Assembly (NCBI GenBank): GCA_945643635.1
Contig: CALZFC010000097.1
Coordinates: 1,031,001-1,095,000, forward strand
Direction of reading: 5' to 3'
Source: Allodiplogaster sudhausi
Taxonomy: Eukaryota; Nematoda; Chromadorea; Rhabditida; Diplogasteridae
Length of the DNA stretch: 64,000 nucleotides
The translations under genes were made by a program, and so were the position numbers. Positions 31,098 through 43,281 of the stretch are shown here, one piece after another. The notes under the pieces are model-generated. The model did no database searches. It was not told where the DNA came from and worked only from the letters and a program-made list of their open reading frames with translations. Position 1 is the first letter of the stretch; every line of letters begins with the position of its first letter.

Positions 31098-32964
31098 TGT
31101 AAAAAAAATAGGTAATGCCCTTTTATTTTATTAAGAATTTATGTCACCAACAACTGAAATACATGTGTATCTCCTTTTAACCATAAAACCAGACATGATT
31201 GCTGATACTTTCATTGTACTGAATTGCTTCAAGAGGCTATCCAGAGACCATAAAACTACAGTACTCCTCAAGAAAGAATGTATGTACAAGCAGACAGAAA
31301 AGAACTGTAGGCTTTTATGCTCCATGGACCGCCTCAGAAAAGAAAGAACCTTCTTGAGAACAACTCCCCCTGCCGTTCTTTTGCTAGTGAACAAGACGCC
31401 CGTCGATGCTGCAAGTGAGTGAGAGATCTACTCATTCAGTCAGGGGAAATCGATCAATCAATCGCTCAGAGCTTTATACTCGAAAGTGATCAAAACTGAC
31501 CAAGATGAACAAGTACGGAGAATGCGACGGCTAACCCATATAATCCACACGGCATATCCTCTCGTGAATCTAAATAGCCCAACCAATGAGTAAGGTTACT
31601 GCAGCAATGTACATACATATATACATTTACTTACTTACAAAATATACTCATACCAATTGCAAAATGATCAATCCCATAAAGTGAAAAAGGAGCAAGGTTA
31701 TTGCAGCTGTTTTATCAGCAATAACTATCAGTTGAATTGAAATTAGAGATTGGAGAGAGAAACCACCGTGAGCTTCTGCAACGTTCATATTCACATAAAC
31801 AATCACTAGCAGGTTTGCTCTCGTTTACCCTCTCCCTCCCTCTCTCTGTTTCTCTTTCACTCTCTCTCTCATGGTCACTCTCTCTTTCGGTCTCTCTCTC
31901 TCTTTCACTCTCTTTCTGTCTCGTTCTCTCTCTATCTATCTCCTCTCTCTCTCTCTCCGTCTCTCTCTCCGTCTCTCTCTCACTCTTGCAACCTCTTTCT
32001 GTCTATTTCTCTTTCTCTTTCCCTCTCTCTTCACCCTTTCTTACTCGCTCTCTGAGTCGTGCAGTCGCTCTTTTTCTTTTCATCTGGCTTCTGAAGCTAC
32101 TCCAAGTTGTACTCTCGGTTGCGCATAAAAGGGTCGTTTGGGGAATTGATGCTATCCGGCCCCGCCGCCGAGGGAGAGCTTCGTTCTTTTCCAGCAAGAG
32201 AGTGGTGCCGTCTTGTCATCGCCGACCCCCCCCCCCCCTCGCAGTCTCCTCAAAAGAAAAGTGGCTCCACATTCTATTGATAGCGAGTGGGTCACAAGAA
32301 GATGAAGAAGAAGAAGAAGAAGAAGCAGCTACATAAATGGAAGAGACCAGAAACGAGCAAAGTCACAAGATATTCTCATTAAATTTTTCATAGACAAAAT
32401 TAATAGTAAAAAATTTTTTATCTACACCTTTAAATTATGTACCGACACAATGCCATGTAAATTTTTATTAATTGTAGAACTGATTGAAGAGACGAATTAT
32501 CAAAAAAAAAACTTATAAACATAAGGGCGGGCGAGCTGGATGAAGAAAGGATAATAGAAGGTCGGAAGCGTAAGTCACTATCTCACAAGCCTGAAGCCTG
32601 ACAGTTGATGTGGCTTCAATAACATGACGTCACTTTATGTCGAGAGGTCAACAAAAGAAACAACCTCATTTCGGGCTAGCGTGCACTGAAGAATGGAGAG
32701 ATTAAGATACGAAGCTCCCCCCTCCTTTGTTGTTCCCTTACTTGTCAGTGAGATTCTCTGAAGCTGAGCACACCAAGAGTCTTCCACGCACACAAATATC
32801 ATTGTCAGTTCCTGACGATATGCAAAAAGAGAAGGGGGTTTTCGCTAGTCCCTTTGCCTTCTTCGTATTCGCGCCAGTTTCGCGGCAGAATAAACCGAGA
32901 GGAAGCAACATCGGCGTGTGGGTGGCCTCCTGGGACATATATTCAGATGGATTGGGTAGAGAAG

Positions 32965-33000
<36 letters not shown>

Positions 33001-33719
33001 GACATTGGAAAAGAAAGAGAGAATGGAGATGGATGAGGGAAATTGGCAAGGGATAGAGAGAGAGAGAGAGAATGAGAAAGAGAGAGAGTGAGGGAGAGAG
33101 ACAAAGAGACGAAGAGAGACCGAGAAAAAAGAAGAGAGCGAAAGTACTTTGGTTGTTTGACTTGCAGAGAGATAAGTAATGCGACCTCGTCTGGACGGTC
33201 CAGAGGGCATGCTCCCGACCCCTTTCCTGCCGCTATCAATCTGTCGGGTGCCTCCTTTCTTTTCGGGCCCTCACGAGAGTTTATCTCCTCTCTGTCCTCC
33301 GGCGGCCACTTGCATAGACACACACACTGACCGCTGCTTCCTCTGCTTCGGCCTCCGAGGCCACACTCAAATCGATTGCACTGCTTCTCCTCTGGCAGCC
33401 TCTCTCCGTCTCTCTCTCTCTCATTCTCTCTCTCTGTGTCTCTTTCTCTCTTGCTCTCTCTCTCTCTCTTTTTATTCTTCCGTCTCTTTCTCTCTCTCTA
33501 CATGCCAGAGGCAGCTCCTATCTGCCGGTTGGTTCTCTTTGCTTCGGCAGTTCTGCCAAGTCAGTGCTGCCCTCCCTCGCATCTTCCCTCACACTTTCCC
33601 ACCCGCATCAGCACGAAGATGTATCTCGATGCCTCTTTCTCTAACGTCTCTCATTTTACTCTCTCTCTCCTATTTTATTCTCTCGCACTCTCCTTCCTTC
33701 TCTTATTCTCTCTCTCTCG

Positions 33720-33754
<35 letters not shown>

Positions 33755-34878
33755 ATAGCCTCCCCGACCAAATGCTCTCCTTATCTCTGCGATGACTCAA
33801 CAGTTGTTTTCATCCCTTTCGCTCTTACCCTCCACACTCCCCTGCCTATTTGCTTCTACTTTCCTCCCCTATCAGTTTCAGTTCCCACACTTTGTGTTAT
33901 CATTATGCAGACATTTGCGACTTTTTCGACTGTTATTTTCAGCTATCACACTCCTTTAAAAAAATTTTGTTAAATTATTTTGTATTGCAAGCGAGAAGCT
34001 TATTGAGAACATGCTTTTGCCTCGACTATTATGAATTACATCAATTTAACTGCATTTTAATCATTCGCAAATAAGTACATACATACATGCGCATCAATTT
34101 CCGTAATCATACTTTAGTAATACATTCATGTTATATTTGTTATACAGCAATATGTTTTTAGCCTCTCTTCTCCTGAACTCTCTTATCTCACTTTCTCTCT
34201 CTCTAACTCTCTCTTTCTCTTTCTAAATCTATCTCTCTCTGTCTCTCTCTCTCTCTCTCTGCCCGAGTGTTGCCTCTCTCTGAATGGCATCCAAGACATG
34301 CCTATGGCACTCGTTCTCTCTTTGTCCTTTCCGCTGGCCGCCCCTTTCTCCCTTCCTGCAATCATAATTGCCAGCCATATGCGTCCCCTTCGGCCTCTTC
34401 TCTTGCCACTCCTCCGAGCCATTTTCACAGAATGCCATTGAGAAACTGTACTGTTTTATCTATTTGTTACAACAAATACTTATATGAAAGCATATGGATA
34501 GCACTAAGTTGCCAGACCCCAACAGAATGATAATCACAGTGTAATCTTGCCACTTTCCGCTCTTTATCCACCAGAATGTTTTGCTATCTATTTTGTGCTC
34601 ATCTACAAACTTTCTCACTATTTCTCTAAAAATTGAGAGACTTTATTTCGTAAATAATTGACGTCAAGATTGCGAGGATTTTTTTTTTTGCATTCGAAAC
34701 CGCGACTTCTTAATATTCGTTCGCCTTCTTCCATTACAAGAGCTCTATTTTTATGCCGCAGCATCTCGAGCTGTAAATGACAGCAGTTACATACATACAT
34801 GTAAGTATAATTTGAGGATCCGCATCTGCGAATAGCTGAAGGATTAGAGACATAGAGAATGGAAGAGAGAGATAGGCC

Positions 34879-34922
<44 letters not shown>

Positions 34923-35158
34923 AAGAGAGAGAGAGAGATAGTGAAAGAGAGAGAAAGACGAGAGACGCGAGAGAGAGAGAGAGAGAAGGCAACTAATGCC
35001 AAGATGCTCTTCTGCATTCTCCATTTCCCATTCAAGACCATTGTTGCATCTTCTCCATCTTTGTCGCTCTCACTGTCTTTACTCTGAACTTTTCTTTATC
35101 TTTTCTTTCTTATCTCTCATTACCCCCACTCTCTCGCCTAGAGAATGAGGGAGCCTTA

Positions 35159-35209
<51 letters not shown>

Positions 35210-35542
35210 GTCTCTCTCTCTCTCTCCGCTTCATCCTCTCGACCACCCGCTCGTCCATGCATGAAAGGGAGTGAATGGCCCTCCCTTTTCAAGTCCATGC
35301 CAACTTGCGTCGTCAATGTCCATCCATTCCACTGCGTCAAATACCCAATATTCGCTTTTCCCCTCCTCCCCGCCCATTCCATACCCTCAAATGCCCCAAG
35401 AATCACTGTCCCTGAACACTTACTCGCCAAGCGATTTTCGGTTTCTTCTTTTTCTCTCTTCTCTCCCGCTCTCTCTCGCTCTCTCTCCCTCTCGCTCACC
35501 CTCTTGCCCTCTCGCTATCTCTAATATATATAGGCTTTCTCC

Positions 35543-35583
<41 letters not shown>

Positions 35584-35918
35584 CATGCTTCCTTACTCTC
35601 TCCTCCAAGCCGTTCCTCGTTGTCATAAACAAGCGGTCAACAAGCTGGCCGTTCTCGTTATCACATTTCACTATTCCTGCATCCTTTCTGCAAACTTCTT
35701 CAGTCGAGAAGGGGAGAGGGTCAGAGACACTGAGGAAAGGAAAATCATGCCAATTTATGGATGGTTGAAAAAGAACCTCTCTCTCTCCACTCTCTTTCTC
35801 TCTCTCCCCCTCTCTCTCTCTCTCTCTCCTTTCTCTACCTTTTTCTCTCTTACTCTATTTCAATCTCTCTGTTTCTCTGATTCTCTCTCCTCCTCATTTT
35901 CTTTCTCATCTCTCTCCT

Positions 35919-35967
<49 letters not shown>

Positions 35968-36455
35968 GACTCTTGTCCAAAGCGTCAACAAATTGACTGC
36001 ATCTCATTCCGCGCACTGTCCCTTCTACCAGTCCATTACTTGAATTGCTCGAGATATCCGTGCATTTTGAAGCCGCTTCCATTACTGATATTGATAACAA
36101 TATTCGGTAAATAAATAATTGTCAGTACGTACTAAAGCAAAAATTAAAGGGGAGGGGTAGAGGGTTCGAATATACATACATATGAATAAAGTGAATGTGT
36201 CGTAGTATCGCAACTACGATAAAGGTAGCTTATTCTAGGTCCGTAGACCGAGAGGTGCGACTACTATCCTCAAGGGGCTCTGGAGCTAAATCCAATTTGC
36301 ACTCTCTCGCTCAGTATTCATTTTTTTCTCTCCTTTCTTTCGCCCTCCTGTGTTTGCTTCTCCCTCTTCTTTCACGATTGCGATCTCTCTCTCTCTCTCT
36401 CTCTCTCTTTTTCTCTTTCTCTCTGTACCATTCACTCCCTCTCTAGCCCTCACTT

Positions 36456-36489
<34 letters not shown>

Positions 36490-36788
36490 TCTCTTTCTCT
36501 TTCTCACTCCTCTCTCCCTAGCCCTCACTCTCTCCCTCCCGCTATTCTTCCTCGCCTCCATTGCATCCCATGCCATTCGTCCTCGGCAGCCGCGGCTTTA
36601 GTGTTGTCTTTGAAGTCACGGCACATGTTGGGCTTGCAGAATAGAAGAAGAGAAAAGTGGAAGAAGGCGAGAGAGAGAGAGAGAGAGAAGACAATGGAGA
36701 GATTAGAGATATTTGAAAGTTGGTAATGAGGGTGTCTGAGAGAGAGAGAGGAAAGAAAGCGATAGAGAGGGAGAGAGAGCGAGACATT

Positions 36789-36827
<39 letters not shown>

Positions 36828-38545
36828 GTGAAAGAAGTCGAGAATAGGAAGAGTGAGACGAATAATGGTGTTGAAGGAAGAGAAGAACAAGTGTCAGTCT
36901 GGCCCGTTCTTCAGGCTACGATGCATAACTATTGCTTTACTCTACACGGAAACCACTGCTTTATTTTCTTTCTCATTTCTGCTTGTGGGCGCACATTTTT
37001 GAAGAGCGCCCACTCTTTACTCTCACACAAGGAAAAAAATACCATTACAACGTAGGGTTGCAGCTTGCGGCTACGCGTCTTTGCAAATATCCATCAATCA
37101 CTATGGTTTTACCAAAATGGTATTGCGATTTCGCGGTTTTAACGGTATTTTTTATTCTGTGTGTGTCAAAAAGAGCTTCTCTGCACAAGTATTCGCGCTC
37201 AGAGGTGAAGCCTCTCGGTAGGAGGTGGAGTTTGATATAATTTGACGGCAATTTCCGATCTGAAAAAAAGATCTGGGCTACCTTTTTGCATTGGTTTGTC
37301 CGAAACTCCCGAATAAACCATCAAGAATGAACTATTTAATCGATTTCTGCAGGGGAACTTGACTCCAAAATAGACATGCGACCTATTCTCAATTAATAAA
37401 ACCAACTTCTCATCAAATGGAAACAAAAACTTTGCTCATTTGCACCGTCTGTGAAAATTAACCGTTGTTATAGTGTCAAGGTAATTTTAAAATAAATAAA
37501 TTCATTCCATTATTATTTTCCAGAACCTGACAACTAGCTCTTTACCTAAGAGGATTTTTTCTATTAGGAAAAATAATTCTATTAGAATGTAAAGCAGAGA
37601 GGTCCATTGTGAGAACTTATAGAAATTAGACAATTTTAGAACTGCATAAGGAAACTTTACAAAAAAGGGCGCCAGATTCGTTGTGAGCGTGGAAAGACCA
37701 TTCGAATCAAACGTTCTGCATAGATTAGCTCTCAACGCCACTTTTTCCAATTCCTGTCCCCTCTTTTCCTGTCATGACCCTCCACATTCTCTTCGATCTA
37801 CTGTTGCAGTCTTACTATACATTTGTCTCCATTCAACTCTTCGGCACTAATTTGTCATATTTTCCCCAATTCCATTTTCCTTTTATCTTTTCTGATCGTC
37901 GTTTTCTCTCCACAATCCCACCCTCCACTCCCTCCACTCTTCATTGTCAGTGATGTCCTTATGCCTTGTCTCGCTGAGGACATTCTCATCGATCATCTCA
38001 TAAAGGGGCCTTTAATTAGAAGAGCATCGTGATCTTGACACCTTCCATCTGCACTTTCACTTTCCAAAGCACACCCGGGGCAGTTAACTTTTTGTAGGTT
38101 TCCCTGCTCCCTATACCTTCTCTCTAAATCGCTCTTTCTCTTCTCTCTTCCTTTCTAGTCCTCTCTTTCTTTTCTCTCTTTTCTCACTTCTTAATGGCCA
38201 CCATGGATACAGCACATCCGTCAGCTGCCTCACTCTGCACTCGAACAGGAACATAAAGAATGCGGCAAATCAGAGTGAAGATGGAAAGATCTCTCCGCTT
38301 TGAGAGATAAGAATAGACGTGTTCTTCTCATATTTACACATGTACATACATGTACATGCTGTTTAATTTATTTTGAACTTCGGTCGTGTCATTTCTCAAC
38401 CAATATGTTGTCGTATCTCATACTATGTAAATAAACAAGTAAATAAATTTACATGCGATGTTTTTCGAAATTGTTTCAAAAACTTTCATTTAACTACAAT
38501 TACGAAAGAAGTGCTCTGCCAATCAGGAACTGCAGAAGATCGGCC
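31098..38545. other. Microsatellite-rich intergenic region
   Basis: 7.4 kb between the start of the MIG-17-like gene (minus) and the start of the CAP gene (plus), so it is the shared divergent upstream region. (CT)n tracts: about 31841-32040, 33405-33500, 33660-33755, 34190-34262, 35167-35227, 35540-35582, 35780-35962, 36385-36510. (GA)n tracts: about 32968-33110, 34862-34987, 36667-36830. A GAA triplet run lies at 32300-32325 and a poly-C at 32226-32238. Unique AT-rich DNA fills 36000-36300 and 36900-38500. I see no convincing exon, RNA gene or transposon end here. Confidence 0.7.
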
Positions 38546-39114
38546 ATGAAGCGCTTCTTCGGGCGCAAGAAGTTGCGAAAGTCGAAGTCGGACATTCCGG
38601 CCGCGTCCGCCGCCAACCACTCAGCCGCCGTAGCAGAGGCGACGAACGGCGCCGCCGCGCCTCTCCCCTCCTCCAAGTCCAGCAATTTGTATGTGTCTCT
38701 CCTTTTCAAGTCACTTTTTCAAATTTCGTTTTTAAGTTTAAAATTTTTTTAAATAATTCCAAAACTCTCTGATTTTGCATGCAATGTAACGATGAAAATT
38801 ACAAAGAGAATCAATTAGGCGTGTAAGAGTGTAATGATAGAATAATTTGTTTGCTACTTGACTAGTTGTAAGAAAAATAATAAATACATTAGTTAATAAT
38901 TAATTAATTAATTAATTAATAACAAAAGGCGCGCGGAATGCGCGGATGACTGGGCGGTTTGCTCGTCCATGAGTGACGGGACGGAGAGACAGAGGAAGTT
39001 CGACGCGCAGCTCGACAAGCACATGATGCAGACTATCACAGATGTCAAGTATCTGCTGTCCAGGAGCAAGTTCACAGCAGTTGGTTAGACGAGAGAGTGA
39101 GAGAGAGAGGAGAG

Positions 39115-39156
<42 letters not shown>

Positions 39157-40064
39157 GTGAGAGGGAGAGAGCGAGAGAGAAAAGTGAGAGGGAGAGAGGA
39201 GTAGAGAGAGAGGAGGAGAGAGGAGACTGAGAGAAAGAGAGACCGTTTAAACAGTGGGGTAGGATTAGGGAAATACAAAACAAACCGTATTCAGGCGAGG
39301 TGAACTTCCAACGCGACTGCCTGGATGCTCACAACACAGTGCGACAGAAGTACGGTACTCCGCCGCTCGCTTGGTCGCAGGTCGGGACGCATTTCTACAT
39401 TCCAGGAACTTTGGAAAGATTAGGATTGTGCACATCAAAATGACTTATGTAATAAATAAAAAAATACTACCGCATTTCTCGGTATCTACATAGATATAGA
39501 GACACTTCTCTGTCATCAAAGTCTATGATTGTTGTGTGCAGGAGCTAGCAGATCTCGCCCACTCATGGGCCACGAAGCTCTCAGACCGAGGACGAATGCT
39601 CTATCCCGAGATTCCTGGCGAGTTTCTCATTTCCACAAATAACACATAATTGCAAATATGTATTCGTTAATATAAATTAATTTACATTTTACGTAACAGC
39701 TTTTTATTATATTGCATAAATAGAAGAATAATATGACTCTGCAACAAATGGCTGCAGGAATCGGCGAGAACATGGTGCTAAAGGAAGCGGACGAACAGGC
39801 GCATCTGCCGACGGGCGAGGAAGTCGTGCAGGAATGGGAGGGCGAGAGCAGACACTTTGACTTCTCCCGGCCCCGGTGGCATCCCAGTCAGCTCACTTCT
39901 TGCCTTCAATATTTAAAATTATTGTTTTTAAGCTTAATGAATTGAATCTTTTCCAACTTGTACGTTAAACCACACAATCGTTCACTCTCTCTCTTTCCCT
40001 CTCTCTTTCCCTCTCTCTCTCTCTCTTTGCTTCTCTCTCTCTCTTTCCCTCTCTCTCTCTTTCC

Positions 40065-40096
<32 letters not shown>

Positions 40097-40141
40097 TTCC
40101 CTCTCTCTCTCTTTCCATCTCTCTCTTTCTCTCTCTCTCTT

Positions 40142-40198
<57 letters not shown>

Positions 40199-40624
40199 CT
40201 GTCCTTCTTTCTCTCTAAACCATTTTGACCCTCCTTCTTGTCAGAGTGCCAACACTTCTCGCAAGTGATATGGCGCGACTCGCTCGAACTGGGCGTCGCT
40301 CGTCAGTGGAACACGGCTAACAACTGCGTTGCCATCGTCGCCTTCTACCGACCGGCCGGCAACCAGAACGCGCCCGGTATAAGATTTAAAAAAAATGGAA
40401 ATAAAAAAGGCTTTTCAATGTGACCAAAAAGAATGAAAGAATCGTTTTTCTTTTTTTCGTCACAACTCGAAAATTAGTAATGTTTTCCTTTATACGAAAA
40501 ATTAATTTGTAAATTTAATTTGTAAATGTAATCAAAATTCCAGGCGACTTCGCCTCGAATGTCCCCGCCAGGGAGCAGTCGCTCTCTCCGTCTCGCTCGC
40601 TTCCTTCACAGGTGGCAGTCATGA

Positions 40625-40674
<50 letters not shown>

Positions 40675-40843
40675 TTATTTATTTAAACAGTTAACCAGAA
40701 AAAAATTATTAAAACTAGTAGAGATTTATATATTCTATTCATATTGACAGATGAAGAGAGTGGTGATCAACGAGCCGGTCCGAGAGAAGAACGGCCTCCA
40801 GTCGGCGACGCAGACTCCGAGCAGAGCAACCAACCACTCGTGA
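38546..40843 (+). CDS. Intracellular CAP-domain protein, GAPR-1 (GLIPR2)-like
   Basis: CAP/SCP superfamily protein resembling Golgi-associated GAPR-1/GLIPR2; that family binds lipid membranes on the cytosolic side. Exons: 38546-38688, 38929-39083, 39295-39380, 39542-39617, 39758-39886, 40245-40376, 40544-40611, 40751-40843. Phases agree, giving about 293 aa. The N-terminus (MKRFFGRKKLRKSKSD) is basic and has no signal peptide, followed by an Ala-rich stretch. The CAP core runs from about 101 to 255: AHNTVRQKYGTPPL (CAP signature His and Arg), IGENMV, QHFSQVIW (second His) and FYRPAGNQN, matching the YFPAGN end of GAPR-1. The last 50 residues are Ser/Pro-rich and unlike GAPR-1, and about 100 residues precede the core, so the protein is roughly twice the length of human GAPR-1. 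The fourth intron starts with GC (39618), a GC-AG intron needed to keep the IGENM frame. CTGCAG at 38531-38536, just before the ATG, could be a trans-splice acceptor. Confidence 0.92.
39090..39245 (+). repeat. (GA)n tract in a CAP-gene intron
   Basis: Purine microsatellite that begins six bases after the donor at 39084 and fills most of the 39084-39294 intron. Confidence 0.85.
39984..40218 (+). repeat. (CT)n/(CTTTCC)n tract in a CAP-gene intron
   Basis: Pyrimidine microsatellite with regular TTTCCCTCTCTCTC units inside the 39887-40244 intron, ahead of the acceptor TTGTCAG. Confidence 0.85.
40630..40671 (+). repeat. (TA)n microsatellite in a CAP-gene intron
   Basis: About 20 copies of AT in the last intron of the CAP gene (40612-40750), followed by TTTA repeats. 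Confidence 0.9.
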
Positions 40844-42290
40844 GGCACAGAAGAAGAATGACGAAGACATTCCGGGTCATCGCGTCATTCCTATGCTTTT
40901 TTATTATTTATGTTTTAATCTATCTCCTTCATCGCAGCCTCCCCTCTCGTTTCGCGCTATTACATAACATATAATTATTTATTACCAAGGAAGATAAATA
41001 GGCGAACGATGTGAATACTAGGCGAAATTTGCCGTTTATAGTCATTTTCCATTTAAAATTTGGAAACATACCATCTTTTTAAAATAAAATTGTTATCGCT
41101 TACTTTTGACAGAAATGTTCGCCGTGCCAGAAAAAGTGAATGCTTTGTTCCTGTGTTTACACTTGAATGAGAGGCAGCTTGCAGTCGTAGTCTCCTTTCT
41201 CAGCGTCCCTGGTGCTTCATTTGCTTCAATCTATTAATTACCACTGCCATGCAGCTCTATCATTCAATAATTTTCACTAATCAATTCATCACTGCTTTTA
41301 AAAAAGGAGAAGCTATTCCACTGAAATAAATGAGCTTTTAAAAAGCCTCTTGCCATCTGCGTTTTCTCTTCCCCTCAACGTGATCCTAGGACTCTCGTAT
41401 TGCTCTCCATCCTCTCGATATTTCTCTTTATTCTTGCCTCTCTCTTTCTTTCTTTCTCTCTCACTCTCTCGCCAACCTTGTGCTTTCCATGAATCTCTAC
41501 TGCACTTGCCGCATCTCTTTTATCTCCACTCAATCTTTCCAATTATGCTATTTCTTAATTGTAAGCACACAATTTTTTCTCTTGGTGTGCCTACTCGGAT
41601 GTCAAATTGATGTGTGCGAAAATACAGGTAAAGAATAAAGACGAATTGGCCTCGTCGTTAGAACACGAATTTGAATATACCGATATGAATTGTTTAAAAG
41701 GATAAAAAAAACAATCTTGAATTCGCGCCTTTTTGCCTGACACAAAGTCACATGTGATTTATAGAGAATCGTCTACAAAAGGTCAGGAAAGTTCAAACAG
41801 ATAACGTGTTTCGTGCAACTCTAATACTCAAAAAGATAGGTGAAAGTAATTTCAATGAAGAGAAAAGGAATGTGCCCTTGAGACAAAAAGGCGAAGATGA
41901 AAACTCAGAAAAATAACTGAAATAAAATGGCAAATCAATGTAGTTAAATAGTTTTTAGATGAATTGTTTACTTTATTTTTTTTCTCACGCTATACTTTCT
42001 TGTGTTGTTGAAATTCACATGGTAGTAGTAATTAGCAGGTGATAATATTTTTTCCCATTTTAGCAGGTGATAATATTTTTCTCTACTTATATTGCCAAAC
42101 ACATCGTTTGTTTTCAAGACTTATTATCGAACTTTTGAAAAGAATACTGCATACTTTCACTTCGAAAGAGAACAAATGGCACAACGCAAACTGCTCGTCT
42201 ATCAAAATGAATACCGAACGTCGATATTCATTCGAAGAAGAAGAAGAAGAACTGAATCCAAACCATCCAGAAACACTCTCTCTCTCTCTC

Positions 42291-42336
<46 letters not shown>

Positions 42337-43281
42337 GTTCCCTCTCTTTTTCTCTCTCTCTGTTCTCTCTCTCTCTCTGTTCCCTCTCTCTCTCACTCCT
42401 TCTCTTGAGCACACACAACAAAGGACCCTTGATGAGCCTAGTCGTATACATATGTACATACAACACAATAAGAACAATATCAGTCGCAATTCCATTTACG
42501 CCTATTAAATGACAAAAGTACACATAAGAACAACGTAAACGTCAATTTGCCTGTAGATTCATATAGAAACACCCGTTGCTTGCCACTATGATTTAAAAAA
42601 AGGGAGTTCAGTTGCTGGTATTAAGGAAAGATAACAACCATATGCTGCATTTAAACAAAAAAAGATATGAGTCAAATACCAATCGATAAACAACGTTATA
42701 AAACGTGCCTAATTGCTTTCAGAAGCTAGATACTCGAAATTGAATTCGTAGATTACTTTCCTGAATATATGCATATCGAGAAGACATGTAAATGAAAAGA
42801 AAAAAATGATCCCGAAAATTAAAATAAATAACGATTGAACTTCAGTGTAAAAAGCAGAAACCCAATTATTACTTTTCAAGAGCTATATCACGATTTCGAC
42901 ATACATCTTTCAATAAATTTAAGCAGTGAAAATATGGATTCAACTGAATTCCTGTGAATTTTTGTTCACATCTAACATAAGGACAAAAAAAATTACAAAA
43001 CAATAACAATTCAAGCTTCATTGGAAACAAAAAACTCAGGTAAAAAAAGACGTTATCACGCAAGGCATAGAAAGTTACAATGGTGAGTGTGGCAGTCGAA
43101 GCAGAAGATGTAGTCTTCTTTCTCCGTTGAGAATAAGAAAATCACGAAGAACACGAGAGAGATCGACGATAATTTGTGCGCTTTTTTCACTTTCACCGAT
43201 AGATAAATCCTTGCTTCTTCCGATTCCGAGATGACGGCATAAATCCGGCTGGAATCGGATGCAATAACAGCCTCTGCCGTG
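40844..43281. other. Intergenic region between convergent CAP and GPCR genes
   Basis: Holds the two 3' ends. AATAAA at about 41083-41088 could serve the CAP gene on the plus strand. A (CT)n tract lies at 42275-42405. The rest is AT-rich and featureless to me. Confidence 0.6.

Noticed and set aside
31141..31422. 93-codon open frame just upstream of the metalloprotease start
   Set aside because: No recognisable domain; overlaps a longer antisense open frame; more likely upstream non-coding DNA.
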